DNA of 64,000 bases from an uncultured bacterium (GCA_903824675.1 CAIJXV010000013.1:95616-159615); one strand, 5' to 3'. Shown: positions 1-9,753, numbered from the stretch's first letter. A program made the numbers and translations. Notes: a model not told the origin generated them from the letters alone.

Positions 1-2002
1 AGTTGATGAAAAGATCAGCCTGCCGATAGAGGGGTGCCACCTGATCCTGCCGTTCACAGACGAACACCAGGGAGCGGCCCGCCCTCGCGTTGATGTCTGC
101 GGCGCGCGCCCGGAGTGCCGTCCCTTCGATCCCTTCGCCGGCCATGACGAAACGCAGGTGCCGGAGGCCGAGATCGGAAACCATGTAGAGGGCGATGTCC
201 ATGAATAAATGCGGGCGTTTGTCGGGAGAGTAACGTCCAACGAAGACGACGTTGCAGCAGTCCGGTGAATCACGCCGCAGGCACTCAAGCTCCCGGGCGC
301 ACCGCTCCTCGGCCACCAGGCGATCATAGTCGATCGTGTTTCGAACCAGCATCACCTTGGGGTCGTCGCCTCGCGTCTCCCGACAGTGCCTGAGCACCCA
401 GTCGGAACAGCACACCACGCGATCGAGGTATTGCATGAACAGGTCCACCGAGGAGAGGAAGTCGAAATTCGAGTCCCACCCATGCAGCGAGGTGGACATG
501 GCCAGATCCGGAAATTCCGTCTTGAGGTCGTGGAGAATCTGGAAGGCGAAGGTGGAGTTTATGCACAGCGCGTTTCGTACGGCGTGCTTGCGAACCAGGT
601 GACGCACGAAGTCCAGCTTCTGCTCGCGCGTCTCGAACAGGTTGGGCAGGTGGTAGACGGTTGCCGTCCTGGCGAAAGCACTGTGCCAGCAATTCCGGTC
701 GGGAGACGTGGTAACGATCACGAAGTCGAACTCGTCGGCGAGATGGCGGAGGATGTTCAGCATGAGGGTTTCCACGCCGCCCAGGGGAAGATTCGACAGG
801 AAGATCAGGACGGTCGACCGCTTGCCCGGCGCGGGGAGCGGTATCGAGGCCAGGAGTTCACCCGGGTCGTTGCCCGGCGCAGTCCCGGGTGCGGGCGGAA
901 AGAAGGAGGCGAAGCGGATATGCTCGGGGATGAGGCGGCGTCCAGCCACGGCGTTGATCGACCGCCGCAGGGCGGAGGGCACCATCAGCAGAAAACACCG
1001 GCCAGGAGAGCGGCGCCAGGGCTCCGCGTCCACCAGTTCGGCCGCGTGAAACTTGGCAATCACACCTCGGAGCGGCCACGGCCACCGGTTCACCCACGGC
1101 GGAATGGCCGGCTTGCCGTTGGCGATGGCCGCCATCCGCGCGGGACTCCATCGCCACGCCAGCCGGCGGTAGGCCGCCGACTGGAAGAGGTCCCGGTGGC
1201 GCCTGCGCAAACTCGCCACATTGTTCGGCACGTTGTCTTGAGCGGCCTTCAGTCGAAGGTTCTGCGACTGGCGACAGAGGAAGAGCGGTTCCGGCAGGCA
1301 ATAACCCATGAAGCCGCGCTTACCCATGCGAAGCCAGAAATCCCAGTCCTTGCTCTCGCCGCCAGCGAGCGACTCGTCGTAGCCGCCAACCTCAACGAAG
1401 TGCTCACTGCGGATGAGAGCGCAGTAGGGTAGTGAATCAGCCGAGAGCAGGGAGAAGAAGTTGAACGGGTTCAGGGTCGGCTGAAACTCTGAATCCCCAT
1501 CGAGATCCTGGAGGTAGGGATAGACCCATGAAACCTGCGGCTTTTGCCACAACAAGAGCATCGCCTTCTCGATAAATGTGGGGTCAAGCCGGTCGTCTGC
1601 ATCCAGGAAGCACAGAAACTGCCCGGTCGCCTCTCTCACGCCCCAATTGCGGGCCAGGGCTCTGCCGGAATTGCGGGGTGTTTTCAGCCGCTTGACCTCC
1701 GGGAACTCCTGTGCAAGACGGTCGAGGCAGGCCATGGAATCCGGGTCCGTGGAGCCGTCGTCAACGACCAGAATCTCCGTTTCGGGCCAAGTCTGCCGGC
1801 GCGCACTCTCCACCGCTTCGCGCAGGTCAAAGCCGTGGTTGAAGTGCGGGATGATGAGCGAAACCCTCGGCAGCGCATTCGCGCCACGCGCGTCTAGCGA
1901 CGGATCGTCTTTCGGGCGGGTCGGTGGGCAAGTACCCTGTTCACGGATGACCCCGGAAGCCGTTAATAGGGATGAGGATGTTTGTAACATGGGGGTGTCC
2001 AT
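1..2002 (-). CDS. Two-domain glycosyltransferase (GT2 + GT4), 3' end cut by window edge
   Basis: Open frame runs from an ATG at 2002 off the left edge (667 codons seen); an in-frame stop lies just upstream of the ATG, and a second ATG is at 1990. Residues about 47-270 are a GT-A fold family 2 domain: RVSLIIPHFN opening strand, ILVVDDGSTD nucleotide-sugar motif, and a FLDADDRLD metal-binding DxD. From about residue 395 a GT-B domain begins (LIFLSNLPLGGVETLMLNIL) and its second Rossmann half follows near residue 587 (VVFVGRYSPDKRP, then FVMAGEGIEG), as in family 4 retaining enzymes. Such double enzymes are known in polysaccharide and O-antigen clusters, where each domain adds one sugar; the acceptor cannot be told. 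No second gene of a sugar cluster is visible on the right side, so context is probably to the left of the window. Confidence 0.85.
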   Translation of the reverse strand, partial: MDTPMLQTSSSLLTASGVIREQGTCPPTRPKDDPSLDARGANALPRVSLIIPHFNHGFDLREAVESARRQTWPETEILVVDDGSTDPDSMACLDRLAQEFPEVKRLKTPRNSGRALARNWGVREATGQFLCFLDADDRLDPTFIEKAMLLLWQKPQVSWVYPYLQDLDGDSEFQPTLNPFNFFSLLSADSLPYCALIRSEHFVEVGGYDESLAGGESKDWDFWLRMGKRGFMGYCLPEPLFLCRQSQNLRLKAAQDNVPNNVASLRRRHRDLFQSAAYRRLAWRWSPARMAAIANGKPAIPPWVNRWPWPLRGVIAKFHAAELVDAEPWRRSPGRCFLLMVPSALRRSINAVAGRRLIPEHIRFASFFPPAPGTAPGNDPGELLASIPLPAPGKRSTVLIFLSNLPLGGVETLMLNILRHLADEFDFVIVTTSPDRNCWHSAFARTATVYHLPNLFETREQKLDFVRHLVRKHAVRNALCINSTFAFQILHDLKTEFPDLAMSTSLHGWDSNFDFLSSVDLFMQYLDRVVCCSDWVLRHCRETRGDDPKVMLVRNTIDYDRLVAEERCARELECLRRDSPDCCNVVFVGRYSPDKRPHLFMDIALYMVSDLGLRHLRFVMAGEGIEGTALRARAADINARAGRSLVFVCERQDQVAPLYRQADLFIN

Positions 2003-2129
2003 CGCCGGGGTAATCTAGCACAGGCCATCCAGGTTCGCCATTGAAAACCAACCGTATCCAGGGCAAGCAATTTAGGCTCAACTGACGGCGCAGGATATGT
2101 GCACCCCGCCCCCCTCCCGCCCCCTGGCC

Positions 2130-5100
2130 TCAGGGCTGAACGACGATGCGGTAGAACATGGAACGGTTCGTGGGGGCTTCGAAGCTCAGGGTGGTCTCTG
2201 TCGCGGAGCCGGGGATGTTGCCCCGGACCAAATTCGTGATGCCGTTCTGCGGCTGACTGGCCGACAGGATCTTGTAGTTGGCGTTATCCAGACTTTCCCA
2301 ACTCAATTCCACGGAGCCGCCCAGGTGGCGCAACTTCGTCAGACGAGGTAAAACGCCCACGCCCCGGATGGCGAACTCGAAAGGATCGCGCTCCGGGTCA
2401 TCGCAGCGAATTCGCACCGTCGCCTGACGAACACCGACCTGCGATGGCGCGAAGACGATGCGGAAACCCGTCTGCCCGCCAGCGCTCATCGAGGGGGCCA
2501 GTCCGGTCAGGTCCGCCGTGAAATCAGCGGCTTGGGGACCGCTGATCACCACCGCAGGGGTGCCGGTGAGGCTGAGCAGATCCTCGCCGGGATTAAGGAT
2601 ATCGAACGTACGCTCCTGACTGTGCAGCTCGGCAGTCTTTAATCCGAAGTCGGTGCCGTTGGTGTAGGACGGGGTAACAGAGCCATCCGGCACGTCATAT
2701 CCCAGTCCTTCCACCTGCATGAACGGCCCGATGGCCGTTCCGGAAATGGCGAAGGTAAAGGGATTGCGGTCGGACTGGTTGTTGGGGATGACCACCTGCG
2801 CCTGACGCAGGCCGCGTCCCCGGGGATGGAACGTCACCGTGAACGGGGTCGAGCCACCGCGAAGGGCGACCGTGGCGGTGGGTTGCTGGGTCACCGTGAA
2901 GTCGCCGGCATGGATACCGGTGATCTGGACGCGCGAGCTATTGGTGAGTTGCAGGTCCTTGTAGCCGTCGTTGCGGATCGTATAGGTCCGCGTCGAGCTG
3001 CCCCGCGTCGAGGTGTCGTTGAAACGGGTGTGGTTCCCCAGGGCAGGTGAGGCAGATTCGTTCGGAATCGAAGACCCGTTCCCAAGGACGATCAGGTCGG
3101 GCACAGCCCGCGCCGCGAGGACCCACCAGTTCCCGGAGACGCGGGTCTCCTGCAGGACGGCGATGGCATAGCGCCCCGCGACGGGCGCGGTGAACGCCAC
3201 GCTCTCCCTCGCCCCCACCCCTTGCGCATGGGCGACCCAGTCATAATCGCTGCGGCTGCCCCAGCGCCGATCGGGACGTAGCACCAGCACCGTCATGTCT
3301 CCCGTCTCTCCGCCAATGGCGGGATCGGCCGCGACGTAGTACTCCTCGCCAGCGGTCAGTTCCACGTCAAAAAGTTCCAGCGTATCGTTCGCTTCCTGGC
3401 TGAAAGACACGGCGCTGCCCAACGTGAGGTTCTGGGCGGAGGCCCGGTACTCCGCGGTATAGTTGCTGGTGGTACCGCCCGTGACGCGGGCGTAATGATC
3501 TGTCGCGCCGCCGGTCGTAGCCGCCACCAAAATGGCCTCGGCGACGTATCCCGCGACGGTGGAAGTGACGCAGGCCGAGGAAAAATCGGCCACGGCGGTA
3601 CCGACCACGGTCCGGTTCTGCGGGCTGGCTTTGACGCCGAGCCCGACCCATCCCGTGGGCGTGGTCCGGAAGGCGAGATCCTCCGGTGCGTTTGTAAAGG
3701 CCATCGGCGTATCGTCCACCAGCCGGTGGAATCCGCGTCCCTGGATGGTAAACGTGAAGGGGTTGGCCCCGGGGTCATTGTTGGTGATGACCACGGTCGC
3801 CGTGCTCAGGCCGCAGTGGCTCGGGGTGAAGGCGATACCCATCAGCTTGGATCCGTCAGGAGTGATCGTGGTGGCCGGCTGCGGGGAGATGGAGAACTCG
3901 GCGGCAAGCGGTCCGGTAATTTTCACCGGCGGAGTGTTGCTGAGCCGCAGGTCACTGACGCCGGGGTTCTGGATCTGGAACTGGCGCGCGGGTTCGGGGA
4001 CACCGACGTCACCGGTGCCCAGGTCGGTGTAATCAGTGGCGGCGGGGGTGATGTCGCCATTGGTGACGGCGACATTGTTCCCCAACACGCGCATCTTGGG
4101 CCCGGTGAGCAGGCCCAGCCCGTAATCGCACTCCCGGCGGCTGGTGTTCACGACGAGGATAGCATGCCATCCACTGAACGTCGGGGTGAAGTGCTGGTGG
4201 GTCAGGCTGTTGGTGCCATTGGCCATCGCAGAAGAGACCTGGTCCCCCGGCACAGCCGTCCCGTTTACCGGGTCGAAGATGTAATAGGTGAGCGTAACGT
4301 TGGTCTGGGCGCGTGACAGCACGAAGTCGTAGAGTTGCAGAGCATTCAGGTTGGCTTCGAACAGGTCGATGGTCTCGTTGGTACCCAGGTGCAACTGTTC
4401 GAGGAACGCCCCGTCCTGAAGTTCCGGAATGATCCATTCACTTTCGACAAGACAATTTCCGGCGCCGCCGCCGTAAATCTGGGCGTAGCGCGCGCCCGAG
4501 ACCGACTGGAGGTGCCCGTTCAGCAGAACATAGTCGACGTTGGTGCCCGCCTCCTGCGACATTCCGATCAGGGGATTGAAGCCGGTGTTCGTAGCCACGT
4601 TGAGGTTGAAGTTTATTGAACGGGGAGTCACGGCGATGACCGACCAACCACTGGTCAGCGACTGGAAATAGAACCCGTTGGTCGCCGGCGAGGGAGCGAA
4701 GGAGACGGGCACGTCATTGGTCAGCGTCTGCAATCCGAACCCCCTCACCTGAAAGGTGTAGGGATCCCGGTCCGGGTCTCCGGAGGGAATGCCCGCCGTC
4801 GCCGTCCGCCAGCCGCCGGCGGTGGGGCGGAAGCGCACGGTGAAGTTGGTGGAGCTGTTGGTCGGGACTGTCGCGGAAGGCGACGCGGTCAAGGCGAAGT
4901 CGGCGGCGGCCGGCCCGGAGAAGACGACCCGCGGGGTGCCGGTGAGGGCCAGGTCGAACGTACCGCTGTTGGTGATGGTGAAGATGTGCGAGTGGTTGCT
5001 CCCGCAGATGTAGCCGCCGAAGTCGGTGTCGTCATCGGTCGACGGATCCTGTGATCCCGTCGGGATCCACTGCCCCTTGCCGGTCACGCTCATATTGGGG

Positions 5101-7022
5101 GTAACCCCGAAACCGCGGATGGCGAAATCGTAAGAGGCCTCGTCGAGATCGTCGCTGATGATACGGACGTTGTTGCTCTGAATGCCGGGGGCGGTGGGGG
5201 CGAAAGTGACCTGGAAAGTCGTACTGCTGCCCGCGGCAATCGTCGAGGCGGGAGCCTGGGTGACGTCAAAGGCGCCGAGTCCGGACAGGATGACGTACGG
5301 CGGCCCCGAGAGGTTGAGCTTGTCGGTCCCGTCATTGCGGATCGTGAACGTGCGCGTCAGCGAGCCGCGGTAGGTCGCGACGGACCCGAAATCGGTGTGA
5401 TCCGCAGTGCCGGGAGAGTAGTCGCCGTCCGCAATGACAGCTGAGTTGCCGAGCACGGTGATGTCCGGCGCGATCCCGGTTCCTTCGACCAGGAACGTAT
5501 AAGGCGTTTCGTCGATATCCGAGTTCAGGATGCTGATGGTCGCCTGGCGGACGCCGGTGGTGCTGGGCGTGAATTGGACTGTGAATCCCTCGACGCTGTT
5601 GGGGCCGATGCTGGTGGCGATGGATCCCGCCACGAAGTCCGCCGCCGCCGGTCCGGTGATTCGGACCGAGGGCGATCCGGTCAGGACGAGGTCCATATCG
5701 CCGTGATTCCACACGCCGAAGGAGTGCGTATGCGAGGTCGCGAGGCGCACGGGACCGAACTCGGTGTAGTCATTGGTCGCGGGCGTGGTATCGCCCAGGA
5801 AGATGCTGACCCCGTTGCCGGCGACGTCGATCTCCGGCAGTGCGCCGTACCCCCCCACGGCGAACGTATAGGGATCTTCGTTGAAATCGTTGTTCCCGAT
5901 GTTGACGGTGGCCCAACCGGGGCCCGCCACACCGGGGTCGAAGACGATGCGAAAGACAGTCTGGGAGCCCGGAGCGACGCTGTTGGAGGGCTGCAGGGAC
6001 ACCGTGAAATCGGCGGCCCGCCATCCGGTCACCTGCACCGGCGGGGCGCCGGTCAAATTCAGAGAGAGGGTGCCGCTGTTCGTGATAACGAAGTCGTTGG
6101 TGGCCTTGCCGCCCCACAGAGGGATGTGTCCGAAATCCGTTCCGTTGGCGACGCTCTGAACGCTGCTGCCATCCGGGATCAGGACGCCCTTGCCGGATAC
6201 CGCGATGTCGGGGGCCGCGCCGGTGCCGCCGATGGCAAACGTGAACGGGCTGTCATCGTCGTTGAAGTCGAACGAAACCTGCGCCTGCAGGGCGCGACCG
6301 TCATTCGGGGTGAAGCGCACCTGGAACGTCGTCGTCGTGCCCGGGTAAACCACGTTGGTCGGTTGTTGGGTCACGAGGAAAGCGCTGGCGTCGGGTCCGC
6401 CGATCGTGACGAAGTTAACCGCCCCGACAGGCAGTAGAACCATTTCGCACGCCGTGGTGGTGCTGAGCGTGTAGGTGCGGGTGAGCGAGTTCCCCACGTT
6501 GACGGCGCCGAAATCGGTATGGTTCGAGAGCGCCGGCACCGAGCTGCCGTTCAGGATGGTCTTCCCGTTGCCCACGACCTTCGCCTCGGGCAAACCGCCC
6601 GTGCCGCGAACCTTGAACGTGATGCTTCCGCTCAGGAAGTTGGATACGGTCACGGTTGCGTCGCGCGTCACCGGCATATAGGGGGAAAACGTCACGGTAA
6701 AGGTGGTGCTCTCCAGGGGGCCCAGCGAGGGGGTCAATTGTTCCGTGAAGGTGAAGAGTTCCATTTCCCCCGGGGGAGGAAGCTCGAACATCGAGGTGTC
6801 CACGATAATCGTCGTGTTGGTGGAATCGTTGTAGATGGTGAACGTGTGGGAGTGACTGGGTCCCAGGATGGACTGGGTTTCGAAGTCGGTCAGGTCGGCC
6901 GTCCGCGGGCTGAAATCCTTATTGGTGATGCTCAGACCATTGCCGAAGACCTGCAAGGCCCGGGCCGGCAGAGCGGCCAGGAGCAGGCTGACCCCCAGTA
7001 CGACCATTCTGGCGAGTGACAT
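2130..7022 (-). CDS. Giant exported protein with nine ASH (choice-of-anchor D) repeats
   Basis: 1630 residues. A signal peptide is clear (MSLARMVVLGVSLLLAALPARA). The body is a series of repeats of about 110 residues, each with a TDFG-type opening, an (S/R)TFTIxNxG strand, GPxAADF, a VxFxPxxxGxRxATVxIxNxDxDExPYTF stretch and a closing GxG; I count nine. This is the ASH/choice-of-anchor D immunoglobulin-like fold. The series is interrupted after repeat six and after repeat seven by two segments of about 200-230 residues (near 3240-3730 and 4080-4710) that resemble bacterial pre-peptidase C-terminal-type beta-sandwiches (LFDVELTAGEEYYV). The C-terminal 75 residues (VELSWESLDNANYKI ... FYRIVVQP) look like the short beta-domain that ends many exported verrucomicrobial proteins. 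Likely a surface or secreted structural/adhesion protein; no catalytic motif seen. Confidence 0.85.
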   Translation of the reverse strand: MSLARMVVLGVSLLLAALPARALQVFGNGLSITNKDFSPRTADLTDFETQSILGPSHSHTFTIYNDSTNTTIIVDTSMFELPPPGEMELFTFTEQLTPSLGPLESTTFTVTFSPYMPVTRDATVTVSNFLSGSITFKVRGTGGLPEAKVVGNGKTILNGSSVPALSNHTDFGAVNVGNSLTRTYTLSTTTACEMVLLPVGAVNFVTIGGPDASAFLVTQQPTNVVYPGTTTTFQVRFTPNDGRALQAQVSFDFNDDDSPFTFAIGGTGAAPDIAVSGKGVLIPDGSSVQSVANGTDFGHIPLWGGKATNDFVITNSGTLSLNLTGAPPVQVTGWRAADFTVSLQPSNSVAPGSQTVFRIVFDPGVAGPGWATVNIGNNDFNEDPYTFAVGGYGALPEIDVAGNGVSIFLGDTTPATNDYTEFGPVRLATSHTHSFGVWNHGDMDLVLTGSPSVRITGPAAADFVAGSIATSIGPNSVEGFTVQFTPSTTGVRQATISILNSDIDETPYTFLVEGTGIAPDITVLGNSAVIADGDYSPGTADHTDFGSVATYRGSLTRTFTIRNDGTDKLNLSGPPYVILSGLGAFDVTQAPASTIAAGSSTTFQVTFAPTAPGIQSNNVRIISDDLDEASYDFAIRGFGVTPNMSVTGKGQWIPTGSQDPSTDDDTDFGGYICGSNHSHIFTITNSGTFDLALTGTPRVVFSGPAAADFALTASPSATVPTNSSTNFTVRFRPTAGGWRTATAGIPSGDPDRDPYTFQVRGFGLQTLTNDVPVSFAPSPATNGFYFQSLTSGWSVIAVTPRSINFNLNVATNTGFNPLIGMSQEAGTNVDYVLLNGHLQSVSGARYAQIYGGGAGNCLVESEWIIPELQDGAFLEQLHLGTNETIDLFEANLNALQLYDFVLSRAQTNVTLTYYIFDPVNGTAVPGDQVSSAMANGTNSLTHQHFTPTFSGWHAILVVNTSRRECDYGLGLLTGPKMRVLGNNVAVTNGDITPAATDYTDLGTGDVGVPEPARQFQIQNPGVSDLRLSNTPPVKITGPLAAEFSISPQPATTITPDGSKLMGIAFTPSHCGLSTATVVITNNDPGANPFTFTIQGRGFHRLVDDTPMAFTNAPEDLAFRTTPTGWVGLGVKASPQNRTVVGTAVADFSSACVTSTVAGYVAEAILVAATTGGATDHYARVTGGTTSNYTAEYRASAQNLTLGSAVSFSQEANDTLELFDVELTAGEEYYVAADPAIGGETGDMTVLVLRPDRRWGSRSDYDWVAHAQGVGARESVAFTAPVAGRYAIAVLQETRVSGNWWVLAARAVPDLIVLGNGSSIPNESASPALGNHTRFNDTSTRGSSTRTYTIRNDGYKDLQLTNSSRVQITGIHAGDFTVTQQPTATVALRGGSTPFTVTFHPRGRGLRQAQVVIPNNQSDRNPFTFAISGTAIGPFMQVEGLGYDVPDGSVTPSYTNGTDFGLKTAELHSQERTFDILNPGEDLLSLTGTPAVVISGPQAADFTADLTGLAPSMSAGGQTGFRIVFAPSQVGVRQATVRIRCDDPERDPFEFAIRGVGVLPRLTKLRHLGGSVELSWESLDNANYKILSASQPQNGITNLVRGNIPGSATETTLSFEAPTNRSMFYRIVVQP

Positions 7023-7561
7023 ACGGTTCCCTGGGTTCTATCGAACGCTAGCCACTGGATCGACAGCCGACAAGGGAAAAAAGCCGTATGCAGCGGACGA
7101 CCGAATCCCTTGCGAACGATCCTGAATACGAATTTTCATGGGGGGCATTTTGCCAAAGCAGACTGGCGATGTCAAATTTGGGGTGTATTCCTGGTTGACC
7201 CGACCTGGTTCCAGAGACCTGTTCTCCCCAACACAGGATCGGCCTCCCCCCTGATCATTGCGTAATCTCCGCGTAGCGGAGGTCCCCGACCTGGTCGGGC
7301 CGCGGACAGACGGCTCGACAGAGTCTCGCCCTCCAAACGTTAATCTATACAAGATGGATAACGCTCTCCCCTGGCGAGACTCTGGCGAGCCGCAAGGGCA
7401 AAGGGTGACACATGCGGTCGTCATTCGCCGATGCGATCTTAGACGAGGATTTGGGCCTCCCGGTACCGGCTTGATTCTGAACCTCGGACCGTATAACCTT
7501 CCCCGTTGTGTCCCGCCCCACCAGCCGTCCGACACAACCCGCCGGTTGAGGATTATAGGTA
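7023..7561. other. Gene-free region with dispersed repeat copy 1
   Basis: No convincing gene. The overlapping reading frames here are arginine/proline-rich and follow the palindromes of the repeat at 7251-7457, which is described separately. The remainder (7023-7250, 7458-7561) shows nothing I recognise. Confidence 0.6.
7251..7457. repeat. Dispersed palindromic repeat, copy 1 (partner at 25649-25857)
   Basis: About 205 bp that aligns nearly end to end with 25649-25857, with scattered substitutions. It begins with CTGATCATTGC, contains two small stems (CTCCGC/GCGGAG and CCCGACC/GGTCGGG) and a long stem: left arm 7311-7330, right arm 7373-7392, with a loop that holds the conserved string AATCTATACAAGATGGATAA. 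In this copy the arms carry more mismatches than in the 25.7 kb copy, but the pairing is kept. Both copies lie between genes. Probably a non-autonomous mobile or structured repeat; no transposase is near. Confidence 0.8.
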
Positions 7562-7942
7562 ATGAACCAAGAAACGATAGCGCAGGTTTATGCGGCCATA
7601 CAATCCGGACATGAACGGCTGAGGCTACGAGTCGAACGTGCCGCTATCCGCTTTACCAGTATACCGGGCGAGTGGTGGTTTATGACACCCCCCGAGCGAC
7701 AGGATCTGGAAAAGCAACGGACGTCCGCCCATAATGCCTTGATTCACACCCTCAATATCCTTTCGAAATCCATGGCGAAGGAAGGTCTGGATAATGAATG
7801 GCGGGACATATTGGGGGATGACCGAAAGAACATCGGCGATTTCGCCGGTTTCCTGGTCGAACAGCTGCGGAAATCAAGGCAACCGGCTCCACCTGAAGAA
7901 GAAATTGATATCAATGTTAGCCGACCCGCGCCGACCCATTAG
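7562..7942 (+). CDS. Hypothetical protein, 126 aa
   Basis: Not recognised. ATG at 7562 follows TTATAGGTA; no strong Shine-Dalgarno is seen. The protein is soluble-looking and mostly helical: N-terminal amphipathic part, an FTSIPGEWWFMTPPERQDL segment, then helices containing HNALIHTLNILSKSMAKEG, with an acidic and proline-rich tail. No signal peptide or membrane segment. The sequence just before and after its start (GGTTG..GATTA..TAATGAACCA) resembles that of the gene at 18476, which hints at a shared upstream element. Codon use looks like a true gene, but the function is unknown. Confidence 0.5.
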   Translation: MNQETIAQVYAAIQSGHERLRLRVERAAIRFTSIPGEWWFMTPPERQDLEKQRTSAHNALIHTLNILSKSMAKEGLDNEWRDILGDDRKNIGDFAGFLVEQLRKSRQPAPPEEEIDINVSRPAPTH

Positions 7943-8084
7943 TCATGCCCTGCGTGACGGAACAGGCCAGAGCGAACCGCAAAAAGGATGGGTATTTTAC
8001 CGCATCTTCTCAAAGCCCAATAAAAAGCCATGCCAGATAAATATAGGGTCGATAGAATCTCGCCAACGCTAAAAGGAGAACCTC

Positions 8085-8921
8085 GTGAACAGACGATTCC
8101 CATCGCTGAACAATGTAGGTTGGGGCCGTGAGTTGAATCCGTGTTTAAGGTTTATACCCATTGCTTACTTCCTGGCTGTTTTCCTGATGTTGCCCTGCCA
8201 GCCAGGGTTGGCGGAGGATTCCGCTCCGGATGAAATGAGTTCGGCTTTCCTCGTTAGCCCGCTGGTCGGTCCAGTCAAAAGTGAAGTTGATATTGAAGGC
8301 CGCCCCGGCAGTCCCTCAAGAACCCTCACGGACACCAGTCCCGAGTATGGTCTATTCCTGATGAACGCCAATCCTCGAGTCGTGATCAATAACACCTTGT
8401 TTAATACCGATGTTAACGACTCCACGGTTTGGGGTAACATAACCACCGTTAACCTCTACGGCGACCCGTCTGCATCGGTGACGTGGCATCTGGGTAGTAG
8501 TTACCTGTGGCATTCCATTGATGGCGACACGGTGGATGTCATTGTCACCGAGCCACTGGCCAAGGCGGGTGTTCTGTTTCGTTTGCCGGCGTGGCATCTA
8601 TCAATAAACCCTTATCTGGGTTATGGTTGGCAGAACGTGGATACCACGGTTGATACGCCCCGAATGTCCATTGAGGATAACGAGCACACGGAATCGCGGA
8701 TTTACGGGGTCTCCGTTTATTGGCGCTGGCGGATGCTGTATGCCAATGCCAAATATCACATGGAGGACAATCAGGATCTCGACGAACAATTCCAAGTGTT
8801 CCGGTTATGGGCGACAGCCATGTTTACGAAACGAGCAGGCATCATGGCTCGATTTGAATATTCGGAACAGTCGTCATCCACCGATACCTCGGCGCTCTTC
8901 GGGCCTGTTGTTGTATTCTAA
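8085..8921 (+). CDS. Putative exported outer-membrane beta-barrel protein
   Basis: 278 residues from a GTG start at 8085, chosen because AAAAGGAGAA stands 5-10 bases upstream. A long N-terminal region leads into a hydrophobic signal (IPIAYFLAVFLMLPCQPGLA) with a likely cleavage after AED. The mature part is rich in alternating polar/hydrophobic and aromatic residues (VTWHLGSSYLWHS, LSINPYLGYGWQN, IYGVSVYWRWRMLYANAKYH, IMARFEYSEQSS) and ends in GPVVVF, a terminal phenylalanine as in outer-membrane barrels recognised by BamA. Possibly an 8- to 12-strand barrel; the family is not identified. The small gene at 8933 follows 11 bases later and may be co-transcribed. Confidence 0.6.
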   Translation: MNRRFPSLNNVGWGRELNPCLRFIPIAYFLAVFLMLPCQPGLAEDSAPDEMSSAFLVSPLVGPVKSEVDIEGRPGSPSRTLTDTSPEYGLFLMNANPRVVINNTLFNTDVNDSTVWGNITTVNLYGDPSASVTWHLGSSYLWHSIDGDTVDVIVTEPLAKAGVLFRLPAWHLSINPYLGYGWQNVDTTVDTPRMSIEDNEHTESRIYGVSVYWRWRMLYANAKYHMEDNQDLDEQFQVFRLWATAMFTKRAGIMARFEYSEQSSSTDTSALFGPVVVF

Positions 8922-8932
8922 GGGGAACATCG

Positions 8933-9130
8933 ATGCAGAACCGCATTCTTATGGCGGGTGTGGTGGTGATGGTCGTGGCGGTTCTCTTTTTGATGGCGGG
9001 AGCCATTCCAGTGGCTCATGGTATCCGCCCAACCCGTTACGCCCTAACCCGCCGTTCGTCAACTCCTATCCCGACTAATAACCTGTCCCTGTTCCCTCCA
9101 TCAGGGCTCCCCCGCGAGCGGCCCTTGTAG
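8933..9130 (+). CDS. Possible small membrane protein, 65 aa
   Basis: Starts 11 bases after the barrel protein with AAGGGGAACA as ribosome-binding sequence. Residues 4-28 form one hydrophobic segment (LMAGVVVMVVAVLFLMAGAIP), either a signal anchor or a secretion signal, followed by a basic, proline-rich tail. The last 30 bases overlap the convergent gene at 9101-9724. The tail composition is poor, so the reading frame may be real only at the front or not at all. Confidence 0.3.
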   Translation: MQNRILMAGVVVMVVAVLFLMAGAIPVAHGIRPTRYALTRRSSTPIPTNNLSLFPPSGLPRERPL

Positions 9131-9724
9131 TGCCACTCTCGCAGTGCGGATCCCCTTCCGGGCTGCCCGCGCGATCTGGTCGCCCGCCGCGCCGCCCAAT
9201 AGGTTCTTAATCGCGTCGATAATCTCGGGCGAAATGTCGCCCACCTTCCTGCGCCTTTTGTTGCAATGAAATCGAAGGGCGCCATCGCAGATCGAAAGGG
9301 CTGCATGCGGAGGCTCTTGCATGACCAACGGCCAAAGGGTACATGCAAAGGGTTTGACCTGGTGGGACGGCACACCCATCCGCCTGGCCACAGTGTGCAA
9401 GGCGCAACGAATCCCTTCCTCGCACCGGTAGGCAAAAACACAAAGCCCGTTTTCGTGGGTGTCGATGGCGAAGAAGCCGCGCTCGACCTCCTCAAACACG
9501 TTGTCAAAGCCCTTCCTGCCCTTCAACCCCGGACAGAACTCGGCGGCCATTGGGAGTACACCAATGATGGCTCGCATCTCCCGCGCACTGACGCAAACCT
9601 CGTAGGTTGCACAGCAACAGGCGTCGGTTGTGGCGCATCCCGTGCACCGGTGCGACATCCCCGAAAGGGCTCGCAAATCAACGTGGATGGATTGGGGATG
9701 TTTCATTTTACCCATCGCTGTCAT
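9101..9724 (-). CDS. YkgJ/DUF3109-type cysteine-cluster protein
   Basis: 207 residues. Cysteine clusters typical of the YkgJ zinc- or iron-binding family are seen: CTGCATTDACCCATYEVCVS near the start, C at KPFACTLWPL and at SICDGALRFHC toward the middle, plus FCPGL. The family is widespread, usually about 110-250 residues, and its biochemical role is not established. No signal peptide, so cytoplasmic. ATG codons at residues 1, 4 and 7 leave the exact start open. It lies 29 bases downstream of the flavin-reductase-like gene on the same strand, so the two could be co-transcribed. Confidence 0.65.
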   Translation of the reverse strand: MTAMGKMKHPQSIHVDLRALSGMSHRCTGCATTDACCCATYEVCVSAREMRAIIGVLPMAAEFCPGLKGRKGFDNVFEEVERGFFAIDTHENGLCVFAYRCEEGIRCALHTVARRMGVPSHQVKPFACTLWPLVMQEPPHAALSICDGALRFHCNKRRRKVGDISPEIIDAIKNLLGGAAGDQIARAARKGIRTARVALQGPLAGEP

Positions 9725-9753
9725 ACCCCGTCATGTTGAACTTGCCATTTCCG

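Noticed and set aside
386..1432. 348-codon plus-strand open frame over the glycosyltransferase
   Set aside because: The minus strand encodes recognisable GT2 and GT4 motifs across the same bases; the plus frame has no motif and is its shadow.
3495..4316. 273-codon plus-strand frame and others antisense to the ASH protein
   Set aside because: Shadows of a repeat gene with signal peptide and periodic motifs on the minus strand.
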